Assembly (NCBI GenBank): GCA_016781885.1
Contig: JADDPM010000108.1
Coordinates: forward strand, 1-7,142
Source of the DNA: Rubrobacter sp.
GTDB taxonomy: Bacteria; Actinomycetota; Rubrobacteria; Rubrobacterales; Rubrobacteraceae
Reading direction: 5' to 3'
DNA: 7,142 nucleotides
Shown here: piece after piece, positions 1 to 5,106 of the stretch
Numbering within the stretch: the first letter of the stretch is position 1
Layout of the letters: every line of letters begins with the position of its first letter
Translations under genes and position numbers: made by a program
Notes under the pieces: model-generated
The model's database searches: none
Seen by the model: the letters and a program-made list of their open reading frames with translations, nothing else
What the model was told of the DNA's origin: nothing

Positions 1-517
1 AGTGCTTGCGTCCTATCTGCATGTGCTCGTTCATCATGCGCTGGCGTTCCTCGACCGGGAGCCGGTACCACGCCCGCGTCTTGACGAACGGATAGACGAA
101 GAGGTACTCGCCTTCGCCGGGAATGATGTGGGTGCGGTTCTCGAAGCCCGGCGTATGTTCCCCAACGTAGATCGAGCGCCGCGAAAGTCCGAAGTAGGAG
201 TAGGTGATGCTCAGGTACTTGCCGAGCTTGGTCATGAGGAGTGCTGCGGTCATCGCCTCGAAGGCGTCGAGGTCGTAGCCTATACGCCACAGCATGAGAT
301 CCGCGTCCGCCCGGAGCCCCATCAGGGAGAAGGACCGCAAGAGCATCCCGCCCGAGTGTTCCTCGACAGCCTCCAGGAACTCCCTCTTGCCCCTCTCGCG
401 CTCCTCGTCAGGGAGCCTGCGCCATTCAGGATCCAGCTTGAAGAAGACGTAGTTTATGTACTGAGCCGGGAGCTTCTCTTCCGATACCTGTTGTGTACGC
501 GTCCGCGTCTCGGTCAT
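1..517 (-). CDS. hemQ: Coproheme decarboxylase / chlorite dismutase-family protein, 3' part cut off by window edge
   Basis: The minus-strand frame gives 172 residues, from the ATG at 515-517 to the window edge, starting MTETRTRTQQ. HemQ oxidatively decarboxylates coproheme to heme b, the last step of the coproporphyrin-dependent heme pathway of Gram-positive bacteria; it is cytoplasmic. Visible family marks are the GG-L-L-R-S-F-S-L-GL-RADADLMLWRIG segment (about residues 55-80) and the Y142-P-F-V-K146 motif followed by W150-Y. The Tyr and Lys match the catalytic Tyr/Lys of Firmicutes HemQ, with the shorter loop seen in actinobacteria. A His in NEHMQIGRK (H165) matches the proximal heme ligand. 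The Gln/Arg that separates HemQ from true chlorite dismutase lies beyond the edge, so HemQ is chosen from the Y-P-x-x-K motif. The start is supported by AAGGGAG at 524-530, six bases upstream. A 201-codon plus-strand frame over the same DNA is a shadow. Confidence 0.92.
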   Translation of the reverse strand, partial: MTETRTRTQQVSEEKLPAQYINYVFFKLDPEWRRLPDEERERGKREFLEAVEEHSGGMLLRSFSLMGLRADADLMLWRIGYDLDAFEAMTAALLMTKLGKYLSITYSYFGLSRRSIYVGEHTPGFENRTHIIPGEGEYLFVYPFVKTRAWYRLPVEERQRMMNEHMQIGRKH

Positions 518-574
518 TTTTTGCTCCCTTCGGTAGTGACGGCGCTCGGCCATCAGCTTTTTACGGCTTGGCCG

Positions 575-589
575 GAACGTTCGACGTTC
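575..589. promoter_or_regulatory. Inverted repeat in the hemQ leader
   Basis: GAACGT-tcg-ACGTTC is a perfect 6-bp inverted repeat with a 3-base centre, between the predicted hemQ transcription start and its ribosome site. It could be an operator or a small RNA hairpin. It does not fit the actinobacterial LexA box, which has four bases between GAAC and GTTC; here there are seven. Confidence 0.25.
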
Positions 590-603
590 TCGCCGCGGAT
601 TGT

Positions 604-622
604 TTAGGGTAGGCTCGGCTCA
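604..622. promoter_or_regulatory. DtxR/IdeR-like iron box at hemQ promoter
   Basis: TTAGGGTAGGCTCGGCTCA matches 14 of 19 bases of the DtxR/IdeR consensus TTAGGTTAGGCTAACCTAA. The left half-site is nearly perfect (11 of the first 12 bases) and the right half is degenerate. It covers the predicted -10 and part of the spacer of the hemQ promoter, where a repressor would block polymerase. DtxR-family proteins repress iron and heme genes in actinobacteria when Fe(II) is sufficient. Binding here is inferred from sequence similarity and position only. Confidence 0.4.
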
Positions 623-634
623 TGCGCCTGGCAA
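606..634 (-). promoter_or_regulatory. Predicted hemQ promoter
   Basis: Read on the minus strand, TTGCCA (629-634, five of six -35 consensus bases) is followed after 17 bases by TACCCT (606-611, three of six -10 bases). Transcription would begin near 599, giving an untranslated leader of about 80 bases before hemQ. The -10 is weak, as expected for a regulated promoter. Confidence 0.45.
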
Positions 635-649
635 CTCTCTGGTGCGTCT

Positions 650-1654
650 CTAGATCAGCCCCTCACTGACCGTTGATTGCTCCTGAAGGCCGAAGTTATT
701 CTCGTAGAGCTCGGCGACGCGCGCGAGCTCTTCCTCCGTGAGGTCCGGCGTCTCGGGGGCGGCGGCGAACTCTTCGATCTGCTCTTCGTCGTAGATGTTC
801 GGCAGGGTCGAGGCCACCTCGGGGGCGGCGAGGATGAACTTGAGGGCCGCCTGGCCGAGAGTGCGTTCGCCGGACTCGGTTAGGAAGCTCAACTGCTCGA
901 CCTTTCTGAGACCTTCTATGAGCCATTCCTTCGGCCGGTGGCGGCGGTGATCGTTCTTGGCGAAGGTGGTGTTCTCATCGTACTTGCCTTCGAGCATGCC
1001 GGAGGAGTGGGGGACGCGCACGACCAGGGAGGTATCCGTCTCTCTAGCCGTCTCGATGAGGCCGCGACCCGGGTCCTGCTCCAGTATGTTGTGGATCATC
1101 TGCACGCCCGAGACGTTTCTCTCGCGCATCGCCCTTACGCCCTCTTCGAGCCAACCGATCTTCGGCCCGAGGGCGACTCCGTAGGCCCGGATCTTGCCCT
1201 CGTCCTTGAACTGATCCATGAGCGCGAAGAGCGCGTCGTTCTCGATGGCGTCCATCTTCGTGTTGTGAAGTTGGAGGAAGTCCACGTAGTCGGTGCCGAG
1301 TCGTTTGAGGCTCTGCTCCAGAGCGAAGCGGATGAAGTCCTCGGACCAGTCCTGCGGGCGCTCCTGCTGACCCCGACGGGCGGTGTGGTTATAGAAGTCG
1401 TAGCCGATCTTGGTGGAGATCACGATGCTCTCGCGCATATGGCCGAAGGCGTCGGCGAGGAGCGTCTCTCCCTTGCCGGAGCCGTAGGTGTCGGCGGTGT
1501 CGAAGTAGTTGATACCCCTCTCATGAGCCTGTCTCATAATGCGCACAGACCGCTCGTCGTCCACCTCACCCCACCAGCCGGTCGAGACCGTCCAGACGCC
1601 GAACCCGACCTCGGAGACGTTTATGTCCGTGTCGCCGAGCCTACGATATTTCAT
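650..1654 (-). CDS. Aldo/keto reductase
   Basis: A 334-residue NADPH-dependent oxidoreductase of the aldo/keto reductase superfamily, predicted to be a cytoplasmic TIM barrel. The opening MKYRRLGDTDINVSEVGFG is the usual strand-1 signature. The catalytic tetrad is complete: D52 and Y57 in FDTADTYGSGKGE, K82 in ISTKIG, H130 in DFLQLHN. Later barrel segments (KIRAYGVAL, VQMIHNILEQD, LVVRVPHSSGMLEGKY) and a C-terminal ...LKFILAAPEVASTLPNIYDEEQIEE cofactor-binding region follow. Length and end are normal for the family. The substrate cannot be read from sequence; this group often reduces small aldehydes, ketones or quinones. The ATG is supported by GGGAGG at 1662-1667. It lies head-to-tail with hemQ but 132 bases away with a hemQ promoter between, so the two are probably not one operon. 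Confidence 0.95.
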   Translation of the reverse strand: MKYRRLGDTDINVSEVGFGVWTVSTGWWGEVDDERSVRIMRQAHERGINYFDTADTYGSGKGETLLADAFGHMRESIVISTKIGYDFYNHTARRGQQERPQDWSEDFIRFALEQSLKRLGTDYVDFLQLHNTKMDAIENDALFALMDQFKDEGKIRAYGVALGPKIGWLEEGVRAMRERNVSGVQMIHNILEQDPGRGLIETARETDTSLVVRVPHSSGMLEGKYDENTTFAKNDHRRHRPKEWLIEGLRKVEQLSFLTESGERTLGQAALKFILAAPEVASTLPNIYDEEQIEEFAAAPETPDLTEEELARVAELYENNFGLQEQSTVSEGLI

Positions 1655-1668
1655 CTCTCTTCCTCCCG

Positions 1669-1747
1669 TCCGAATGCCGCCGCGACCTCTAGTTAGAATT
1701 CGTACTACATTCTATCTCTCCTCTCTGTAAATTCTTCCGAATGCCGC
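1669..1747. repeat. 12-bp direct repeat in the reductase upstream region
   Basis: TCCGAATGCCGC occurs exactly at 1669-1680 and again at 1736-1747, 67 bases apart, flanking the AT-rich possible promoter of the aldo/keto reductase. One copy lies next to the reductase ribosome site and the other near the -35 region. It may be paired regulator half-sites, a small duplication or chance. Confidence 0.4.
1694..1714. promoter_or_regulatory. Inverted repeat and possible -10 upstream of the aldo/keto reductase
   Basis: TAGAAT (1694-1699), nine bases, ATTCTA (1709-1714): a perfect 6-bp inverted repeat in an AT-rich stretch of an otherwise GC-rich region. On the minus strand the TAGAAT at 1709-1714 matches five of six -10 bases and would start the reductase mRNA near 1702, with a leader of about 48 bases. 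No good -35 is present. The symmetry suggests a dimeric repressor site, which is inference. Confidence 0.3.
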
Positions 1748-1772
1748 AGGCGAGCTACTGGCCCGCGCCCCG

Positions 1773-1778
1773 TATAAT
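1773..1778 (+). promoter_or_regulatory. TATAAT -10 box of the broken comB gene
   Basis: A perfect TATAAT lies about 29 bases before the likely old comB start at 1807. No convincing -35 is seen 16-18 bases upstream. It is probably a remnant of the comB promoter and could still be active. Confidence 0.35.
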
Positions 1779-1806
1779 TCCTGAACGTCGTGGAGCGGAG
1801 GTTGAG

Positions 1807-2478
1807 ATGCTCGCCGGATATGCCGCCGGCGAGGAGAAGAGGGCGGGGGTTCGTCGTCGTGGATGCATTCCGGGCGAGCACCACGATCGCGGTTCTCGTA
1901 AGGAAGGGTGCTAAAGTCGTTCCGGTCGCCTCTATCGAGGAGACTGCCCTCTACTCCGGGGCCGATTACCGTATAGGAGAGCGTGGCAGAGCACGCGTGC
2001 GCGGCTTCGACTGCGGGAACTCTCCTGTGGAGACGAGCGTCGGGGATAACGCCATGCTCTACGGGAGTCTTCTCCACGACGAACGGCACCTGGGTCTTGG
2101 CGGTCCACGGCGCTCCGGCCATCCTGGCAGGCGCCTTCATGAACGCCCACGCCGTCGCTGACGAGTTGGCTACCGGCGCTGCGGGGTAGGGGGTGGTAGC
2201 AATCGGCTGTGTCTGAGAGGGACGTCGGACGCCGGAGGACGAGTCTGCAACCGGCACGATCCTCTACCGCCTACGCGAGAGGGGCGTACCCTTCGACGGG
2301 CGCGGCACGGGTCGTCGAACTGTATCGGTCGCGCCCTGAAAGGGCCCTGCGCAACAACAGCGCGGCCCGGCGTCTCATGCGCCGCGGTTACGAGGAGGAC
2401 ATCGACTTCTGCCTCGCCGAGGACATCGTGCCGGTCATACCCCGGCTCGTGGATGGAGCTTTCACTGGCCGCATGTAG
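1807..2478 (+). pseudogene. comB: Broken 2-phosphosulfolactate phosphatase (ComB family)
   Basis: Pieces of one ComB-family protein appear in order but in different frames. The family is a Mg2+-dependent phosphatase that converts 2-phosphosulfolactate to sulfolactate, known from coenzyme M synthesis; its role in bacteria is less clear. The frame at 1807 gives MLAGYAAGEEKRAG. From about 1850 another frame gives FVVVDAFRASTTIAVL, then ASIEE, GER and GFDCGNSPVE. From about 2055 a third gives VFSTTNGTWVL, GAFMNAHAVADELA, then EGRRTPEDESATGTILYRL. From about 2300 a fourth segment gives VVELYRSRPERALRN and EEDIDFCLAEDIVPVIPRL to the stop at 2476-2478. The third segment also has two in-frame stops, TAG 2187-2189 and TGA 2214-2216 (at the family's AG-EGR site). 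In all, three frame changes and two nonsense codons. The span of about 224 codons matches the intact family length, so decay came by small lesions, not deletion. Confidence 0.85.
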
Positions 2479-2544
2479 TGGATGTCTGGCCACGGGGCCA
2501 AATGGATGGTAGGAGAGTGAAGTAAACCTTCACCAAAAATCGTC

Positions 2545-2573
2545 TTGACAGGGGCGTGTGGGGACATTAATCT
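2545..2573 (+). promoter_or_regulatory. Strong promoter of the small 66-aa gene
   Basis: TTGACA (2545-2550, perfect -35), a 17-base spacer, then TAATCT (2568-2573, three of six -10 bases). Transcription would start near 2580, leaving a leader of about 60 bases. This is one of the best -35 elements in the window. Confidence 0.6.
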
Positions 2574-2641
2574 GATGTTGGGCAAGGCGGAGCAAACGTT
2601 ACAAGCGTCGCCAAACCGCCGAGGAAAGGAGGTGCAGATAT

Positions 2642-2842
2642 ATGACGATCACCATCACCCACGAGAAGGTCAAAGAGGTTACTCGCGAGGAGGTGGATCG
2701 GGCCATCGACGTGATCGAGCGTCACCTGGAGAAGGAGGCCCGTACCCGCAACTTGCTCGACGAGCAGGCGATCATGCGTCCGAAGGACCTGTGCAAGCAG
2801 CAGGGGCTGGATATGGTAGCCGAGCTGCGCGGCATGGCCTAG
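2642..2842 (+). CDS. Small highly charged protein of unknown function (66 aa)
   Basis: I do not recognise this protein. It begins MTITITHEKVKEVTREEVDR and ends LDMVAELRGMA. It is rich in Glu, Arg, Lys and Asp, has one Cys, no signal peptide and no membrane segment, and should be mostly helical and cytoplasmic. The segment at residues 11-40 looks like one long amphipathic helix. Three things argue it is real: a near-consensus Shine-Dalgarno (AAAGGAGGTG, 2625-2634) nine bases before the ATG, a TTGACA promoter 92 bases upstream of the ATG, and a hairpin plus terminator downstream, which together make a complete single-gene unit. GC-rich third positions fit coding. It could be a nucleic-acid or protein-binding accessory factor, but nothing in the sequence decides this. 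Overlapping frames on both strands lack such signals. Confidence 0.75.
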   Translation: MTITITHEKVKEVTREEVDRAIDVIERHLEKEARTRNLLDEQAIMRPKDLCKQQGLDMVAELRGMA

Positions 2843-2868
2843 AGGCAGCCGACGCGGTGTGTAGCCCA

Positions 2869-2936
2869 TGAAGGGGGATGCACAGTAAGTTCCGAAAGCT
2901 CCATGTAGGGCTCCAGGAGCTGTCCATCCCCCTTCA
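2869..2936 (+). other. Long imperfect hairpin after the small gene (possible structured RNA)
   Basis: TGAAGGGGGATG (2869-2880) and CATCCCCCTTCA (2925-2936) are perfect 12-bp complements. Inside, after a C-C mismatch, ACAG (2882-2885) can pair with CTGT (2920-2923); alternatively AGCTCC (2897-2902) pairs with GGAGCT (2916-2921). These two inner pairings share bases and exclude each other. No U-run follows, so it is not itself an intrinsic terminator. It may protect the 3' end of the mRNA, be a separate small RNA, or be a protein-binding site. It matches no RNA family I recognise. Confidence 0.5.
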
Positions 2937-2946
2937 CGAGGCCCAG

Positions 2947-2976
2947 AGAGGACCGGGGAATCCCGGTCCTCTTTTT
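2947..2976 (+). terminator. Strong rho-independent terminator
   Basis: AGAGGACCGGG (2947-2957) and CCCGGTCCTCT (2962-2972) form a perfect 11-bp GC-rich stem with a GAAT loop, directly followed by a run of five T (2972-2976). It ends the small-gene transcript. On the minus strand the A-run is on the wrong side, so it would work poorly for the membrane-protein gene that ends at 3008. Confidence 0.92.
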
Positions 2977-3007
2977 CGTGCGCTGCTCTACCTCTTGAGA
3001 GCTCTGG

Positions 3008-3817
3008 CTACCGGCCGGGTGTGGCGGGCTCCTCGGCATTTGGATCTACTTTGGGCTGTGCCGGGTCTGCGCCCTGCTGCTGGTCCGGCTGCCTCGCGCC
3101 GTCGTTGGGCGCGGGTTGCGCGGGCTCCGCGGGACGCTGTTGTTGCTGTCCGGGCACCTGCTGCTGATCTGATGGGGCGGGCTGTTGCTGCCCAGGTACG
3201 TTCTGCGGTGGGTTGGCCTGGGGGGTAGCTACTGACGGGCCATCGAGGAGGATGGAGAGGCCCGAACCGCCGGAGGAACCCGTCGGAGCCCCTGTCAGCG
3301 TAGCGGGGCACTCTCTCCAGAGCTGGCAGGAGAGGTTCTGGCCGGTGGCGAGCTCGATACCGGTGATGCCGCCCAGGCCGATGATCGTGGCCGCCAAACC
3401 CGCCAGGACGCCCGCCAGGATTATGCTCCGCCTCCGGGCTGACGGCAGGTTCTTTAAGTAGTTTGGAATAGCCTGCAGGCGCGAGAGCAGACCTTCTCGC
3501 TTGCTACCAGCCTCCGGCCACGCGGGCGGCTCGGGGTCTGGATCGGGACTCTGCTTGCCGGGCACACGGACCTGCTGGGTAGAGAGGCGATCCCGGACGG
3601 TGGTCGGTAGGGCGGAGACCCTGGTAGAGGCTTTTTCGAGCTGGGCGCTCAGGACCGCGGAGCCGAGGTTGATCGTCATCGCCGTCAACGCCGTCCCGAT
3701 CAAGGTCCCGGCCACCCCGAGCTTCGAGGTAAAGAGCGCCGCCACCATGGCGGCGAGCCCTGACGCCATCACCGTGTACGGCTTGACGAGCCTCTGCTGC
3801 TTCTCCTCTTCAGCCAT
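3008..3817 (-). CDS. Membrane protein with Pro/Gln-rich C-terminal tail
   Basis: A 269-residue protein of unknown function. A short charged N-terminus (MAEEEKQQRLVKPY) leads into two adjacent hydrophobic Ala/Gly-rich segments (about residues 14-32 and 34-56). A charged linker with a run of DP/EP pairs follows (about 90-103), then a third membrane segment (about 131-155, following ARRR). After it comes a short region with two cysteines (C164, C170) that could form a disulfide, and from about residue 195 a low-complexity tail of PGQQQ, PAQP and DQQQ units. The tail is probably outside the membrane and may span the cell wall, which is inference. Similar membrane-hypotheticals are common in actinobacteria. 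There is no Shine-Dalgarno before the ATG, but the promoter sits so close that translation is probably leaderless. Coding bias and the promoter support the frame; shadow frames inside it do not. Confidence 0.8.
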   Translation of the reverse strand: MAEEEKQQRLVKPYTVMASGLAAMVAALFTSKLGVAGTLIGTALTAMTINLGSAVLSAQLEKASTRVSALPTTVRDRLSTQQVRVPGKQSPDPDPEPPAWPEAGSKREGLLSRLQAIPNYLKNLPSARRRSIILAGVLAGLAATIIGLGGITGIELATGQNLSCQLWRECPATLTGAPTGSSGGSGLSILLDGPSVATPQANPPQNVPGQQQPAPSDQQQVPGQQQQRPAEPAQPAPNDGARQPDQQQGADPAQPKVDPNAEEPATPGR

Positions 3818-3827
3818 AACACCGGCG

Positions 3828-3855
3828 ATTGTAGCAGCTTGCTACCGGGTGTAAA
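3828..3855 (-). promoter_or_regulatory. Promoter giving a leaderless or near-leaderless transcript
   Basis: On the minus strand TTTACA (3850-3855, five of six -35 bases), 16 bases, then TACAAT (3828-3833, five of six -10 bases). Only ten bases separate the -10 from the ATG at 3815-3817, so RNA should begin about 3-5 bases before the start codon. This fits the missing ribosome site. Confidence 0.65.
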
Positions 3856-3960
3856 AGGAAGAAGGTCCCTCCGGGGCGCGTTGGTGTAGATCGGGCCGGG
3901 AGAAACCCCGTCCCTTCTCATTACCTCTATGTTTGTCCTGCAAATAAGGTAGTTTTAGAG

Positions 3961-4050
3961 CGGAGGAGGAGGGATTCGAACCCTCGATACCCCGTTGAGA
4001 GGTATAACACCTTAGCAGGGTGCCGCCTTCAACCACTCGGCCACTCCTCC
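3961..4050 (-). tRNA. tRNA-Ser (anticodon GCU)
   Basis: A 90-base type II tRNA. The acceptor arms GGAGGAG (4044-4050) and CTCCTCC (3962-3968) pair over seven bases, with discriminator G at 3961. The D-arm contains TGGCCGAGTGGTTGAAGG, the anticodon loop contains CTGCTAA with GCU at 4014-4016, a long variable arm follows, and the T-arm reads GGGTTCGAATCC. It decodes the serine codons AGU and AGC. The CCA end is not encoded and must be added by tRNA nucleotidyltransferase. It appears to be a single-gene unit. No terminator with a T-run is clear in the 3818-3960 interval behind it, which holds only the promoter of the membrane-protein gene. Confidence 0.97.
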
Positions 4051-4062
4051 ATTAAAGGCCGA

Positions 4063-4071
4063 ATTATACCA
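4063..4071 (-). promoter_or_regulatory. Extended -10 promoter of tRNA-Ser
   Basis: On the minus strand TGGTATAAT is a perfect -10 with the TGn extension, 12 bases before the mature tRNA 5' end. The -35 region is poor, as is common with extended -10 promoters. The 5' leader removed by RNase P would be about six bases. Confidence 0.7.
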
Positions 4072-4098
4072 GAAGGCGCGGCGGGCAAAGGGCGTGTT

Positions 4099-4122
4099 GG
4101 AGTGTTGATGATGCTACACTCC
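4099..4122. promoter_or_regulatory. Inverted repeat over a possible panB -10
   Basis: GGAGTGT (4099-4105), ten bases, ACACTCC (4116-4122): a perfect 7-bp inverted repeat. TACACT at 4115-4120 in its right arm matches four of six -10 bases and could be the panB -10, with no good -35. The site lies between the divergent panB and tRNA-Ser promoters, where a regulator could act on panB. This is inference. Confidence 0.35.
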
Positions 4123-4158
4123 TGGCCCGTAAGTAGTGGGCTTTTAGCGGAGGCGTTT

Positions 4159-4998
4159 GTGGCTGAGGATAGAGGGCGGATTAGCATCCCCGGACTCCGG
4201 GAGATGAAGGAGCGGGGTGAGAGGATCTCCATGCTCACCGCGTACGATTATCCCACGGCCCGTCTGCTCGATAGGGCTGGGGTGGACGTTCTCCTGGTCG
4301 GGGATACTTTGGGCATGGTAGTGCTCGGCTACGACTCCACCAGATTCGTGACGCTGGAGGAGATGATTCATCACGTCAAGGCCGTAGTCCGGGGGGCGAA
4401 AGGGGCGCTCGTCGTCGGGGACCTCCCTTTCGGATCGTACAACGAGGGTCCGGCTCAGGCCATCCGTTCCGCCAACCGCCTTATAAAAGAGGGTGGCTGC
4501 GCGGCGGTAAAGCTCGAAGGCGGCGTCGAGATGGCCCCGACCGTCAGAGCCGTGGTCGAAGCCGGTGTCCCCGTGGTCGGGCACGTCGGCCTCCTGCCCC
4601 AGACCTCCACAAAGGTCGGCGGCTTCAAGGTGCAGGCACGCAACGCGGAGGAGGCCGCTGCCCTCGTCGAGAGCGGGCGGGCGTTGGAGAAGGCCGGCGC
4701 CTTCATGGTAGTCATAGAGGCCGTCCCCGCCCCGGTAGGCGCGCTCTTCAGTCGGAGTCTGGAGGTGCCCGTTATCGGCATCGGGGCCGGGGCGGGCTGC
4801 GATGGACAGGTCCTCGTCATCACCGACATGCTCGGACTACAGCAGACTCTTACGCCCCGCTACCTCAAACGCTACGCCAATCTCGCCGGCACCGTTGAGG
4901 ATGCCGCCCGCTCCTACGTCTCCGAGGTCAAGGCCGGGGCTTTCCCCGGCGAGGAGCACGGCTATGCTATGGACCCCGGGGAAGAGGCGAAGCTCTAG
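4159..4998 (+). CDS. panB: 3-methyl-2-oxobutanoate hydroxymethyltransferase (PanB)
   Basis: A 279-residue cytoplasmic enzyme that transfers a hydroxymethyl group from 5,10-methylene-tetrahydrofolate to 2-oxoisovalerate, giving ketopantoate, the first committed step to pantothenate and CoA. Mg-site residues D49 (in LVGDTLGM) and D88 (in VVGDLPFGSY), K118 and E120 (in AVKLEGG), H142 (in GHVGLLPQ) and catalytic E187 (in VVIEAVPA) all fit the E. coli active site with a near-constant offset. The C-terminal GIGAGAGCDGQVLVITDMLGL is the family hallmark. The frame is open from an ATG at 4102, but the GTG at 4159 is chosen: GGAGG at 4149-4153 lies five bases upstream and the length then matches the family. 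The other pan genes are not next to it. It is convergent with the BrkB-family gene. Confidence 0.96.
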   Translation: MAEDRGRISIPGLREMKERGERISMLTAYDYPTARLLDRAGVDVLLVGDTLGMVVLGYDSTRFVTLEEMIHHVKAVVRGAKGALVVGDLPFGSYNEGPAQAIRSANRLIKEGGCAAVKLEGGVEMAPTVRAVVEAGVPVVGHVGLLPQTSTKVGGFKVQARNAEEAAALVESGRALEKAGAFMVVIEAVPAPVGALFSRSLEVPVIGIGAGAGCDGQVLVITDMLGLQQTLTPRYLKRYANLAGTVEDAARSYVSEVKAGAFPGEEHGYAMDPGEEAKL

Positions 4999-5016
4999 CC
5001 TGGTAGGCTTATAGGC

Positions 5017-5032
5017 GCTTCGGTACCGAAGC
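5017..5032. repeat. 16-bp perfect palindrome between convergent genes
   Basis: GCTTCGGTACCGAAGC is fully self-complementary, with a further GGC/GCC pair outside it offset by a 4-base bulge (GGC 5014-5016, GCC 5037-5039). It lies between the 3' ends of panB and the BrkB-family gene. No T-run follows on either strand, so it may slow or protect transcripts without being a classical terminator. Confidence 0.5.
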
Positions 5033-5055
5033 TTGCGCCGAGGTTGGAGTCTATC

Positions 5056-5085
5056 GGAGAGGCCATCTCCCCATCCTCTGTTTTT
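5056..5085 (+). terminator. Weak terminator candidate after panB
   Basis: AGAGG (5058-5062) can pair with CCTCT (5075-5079), followed one base later by TTTTT (5081-5085). An alternative stem, GGAGA (5056-5060) with TCTCC (5066-5070), competes. Both stems are only five pairs, so the call rests largely on the T-run and the position between converging genes. Confidence 0.4.
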
Positions 5086-5106
5086 CTGGTTCTAAGGGTG
5101 TTGGGC

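Noticed and set aside
575..589. SOS (LexA) box before hemQ
   Set aside because: GAAC and GTTC are seven bases apart, whereas the actinobacterial LexA site has four.
2..607. 201-codon plus-strand open frame
   Set aside because: It is antisense to a clearly recognisable HemQ frame; its own translation has no family features and it has no ribosome site.
938..1696. 252-codon plus-strand open frame
   Set aside because: Antisense shadow of the aldo/keto reductase, whose full catalytic tetrad is present on the minus strand.
1712..2257. 181-codon minus-strand open frame across the comB remnant
   Set aside because: It resembles no family and lies opposite recognisable ComB fragments.
1807..2478. 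Programmed frameshifting in comB
   Set aside because: Three frame changes plus two in-frame stops cannot be explained by one recoding site, and no slippery heptamer with a following structure is evident.
3842..4036. 64-codon minus-strand open frame over the tRNA
   Set aside because: Most of it is translated tRNA-Ser sequence; there is no independent coding evidence.
3961..4050. Integration (att) site in the tRNA-Ser gene
   Set aside because: No integrase gene and no repeated tRNA 3' end are seen in the window.
4144..4584. 146-codon minus-strand open frame
   Set aside because: Antisense shadow of panB.
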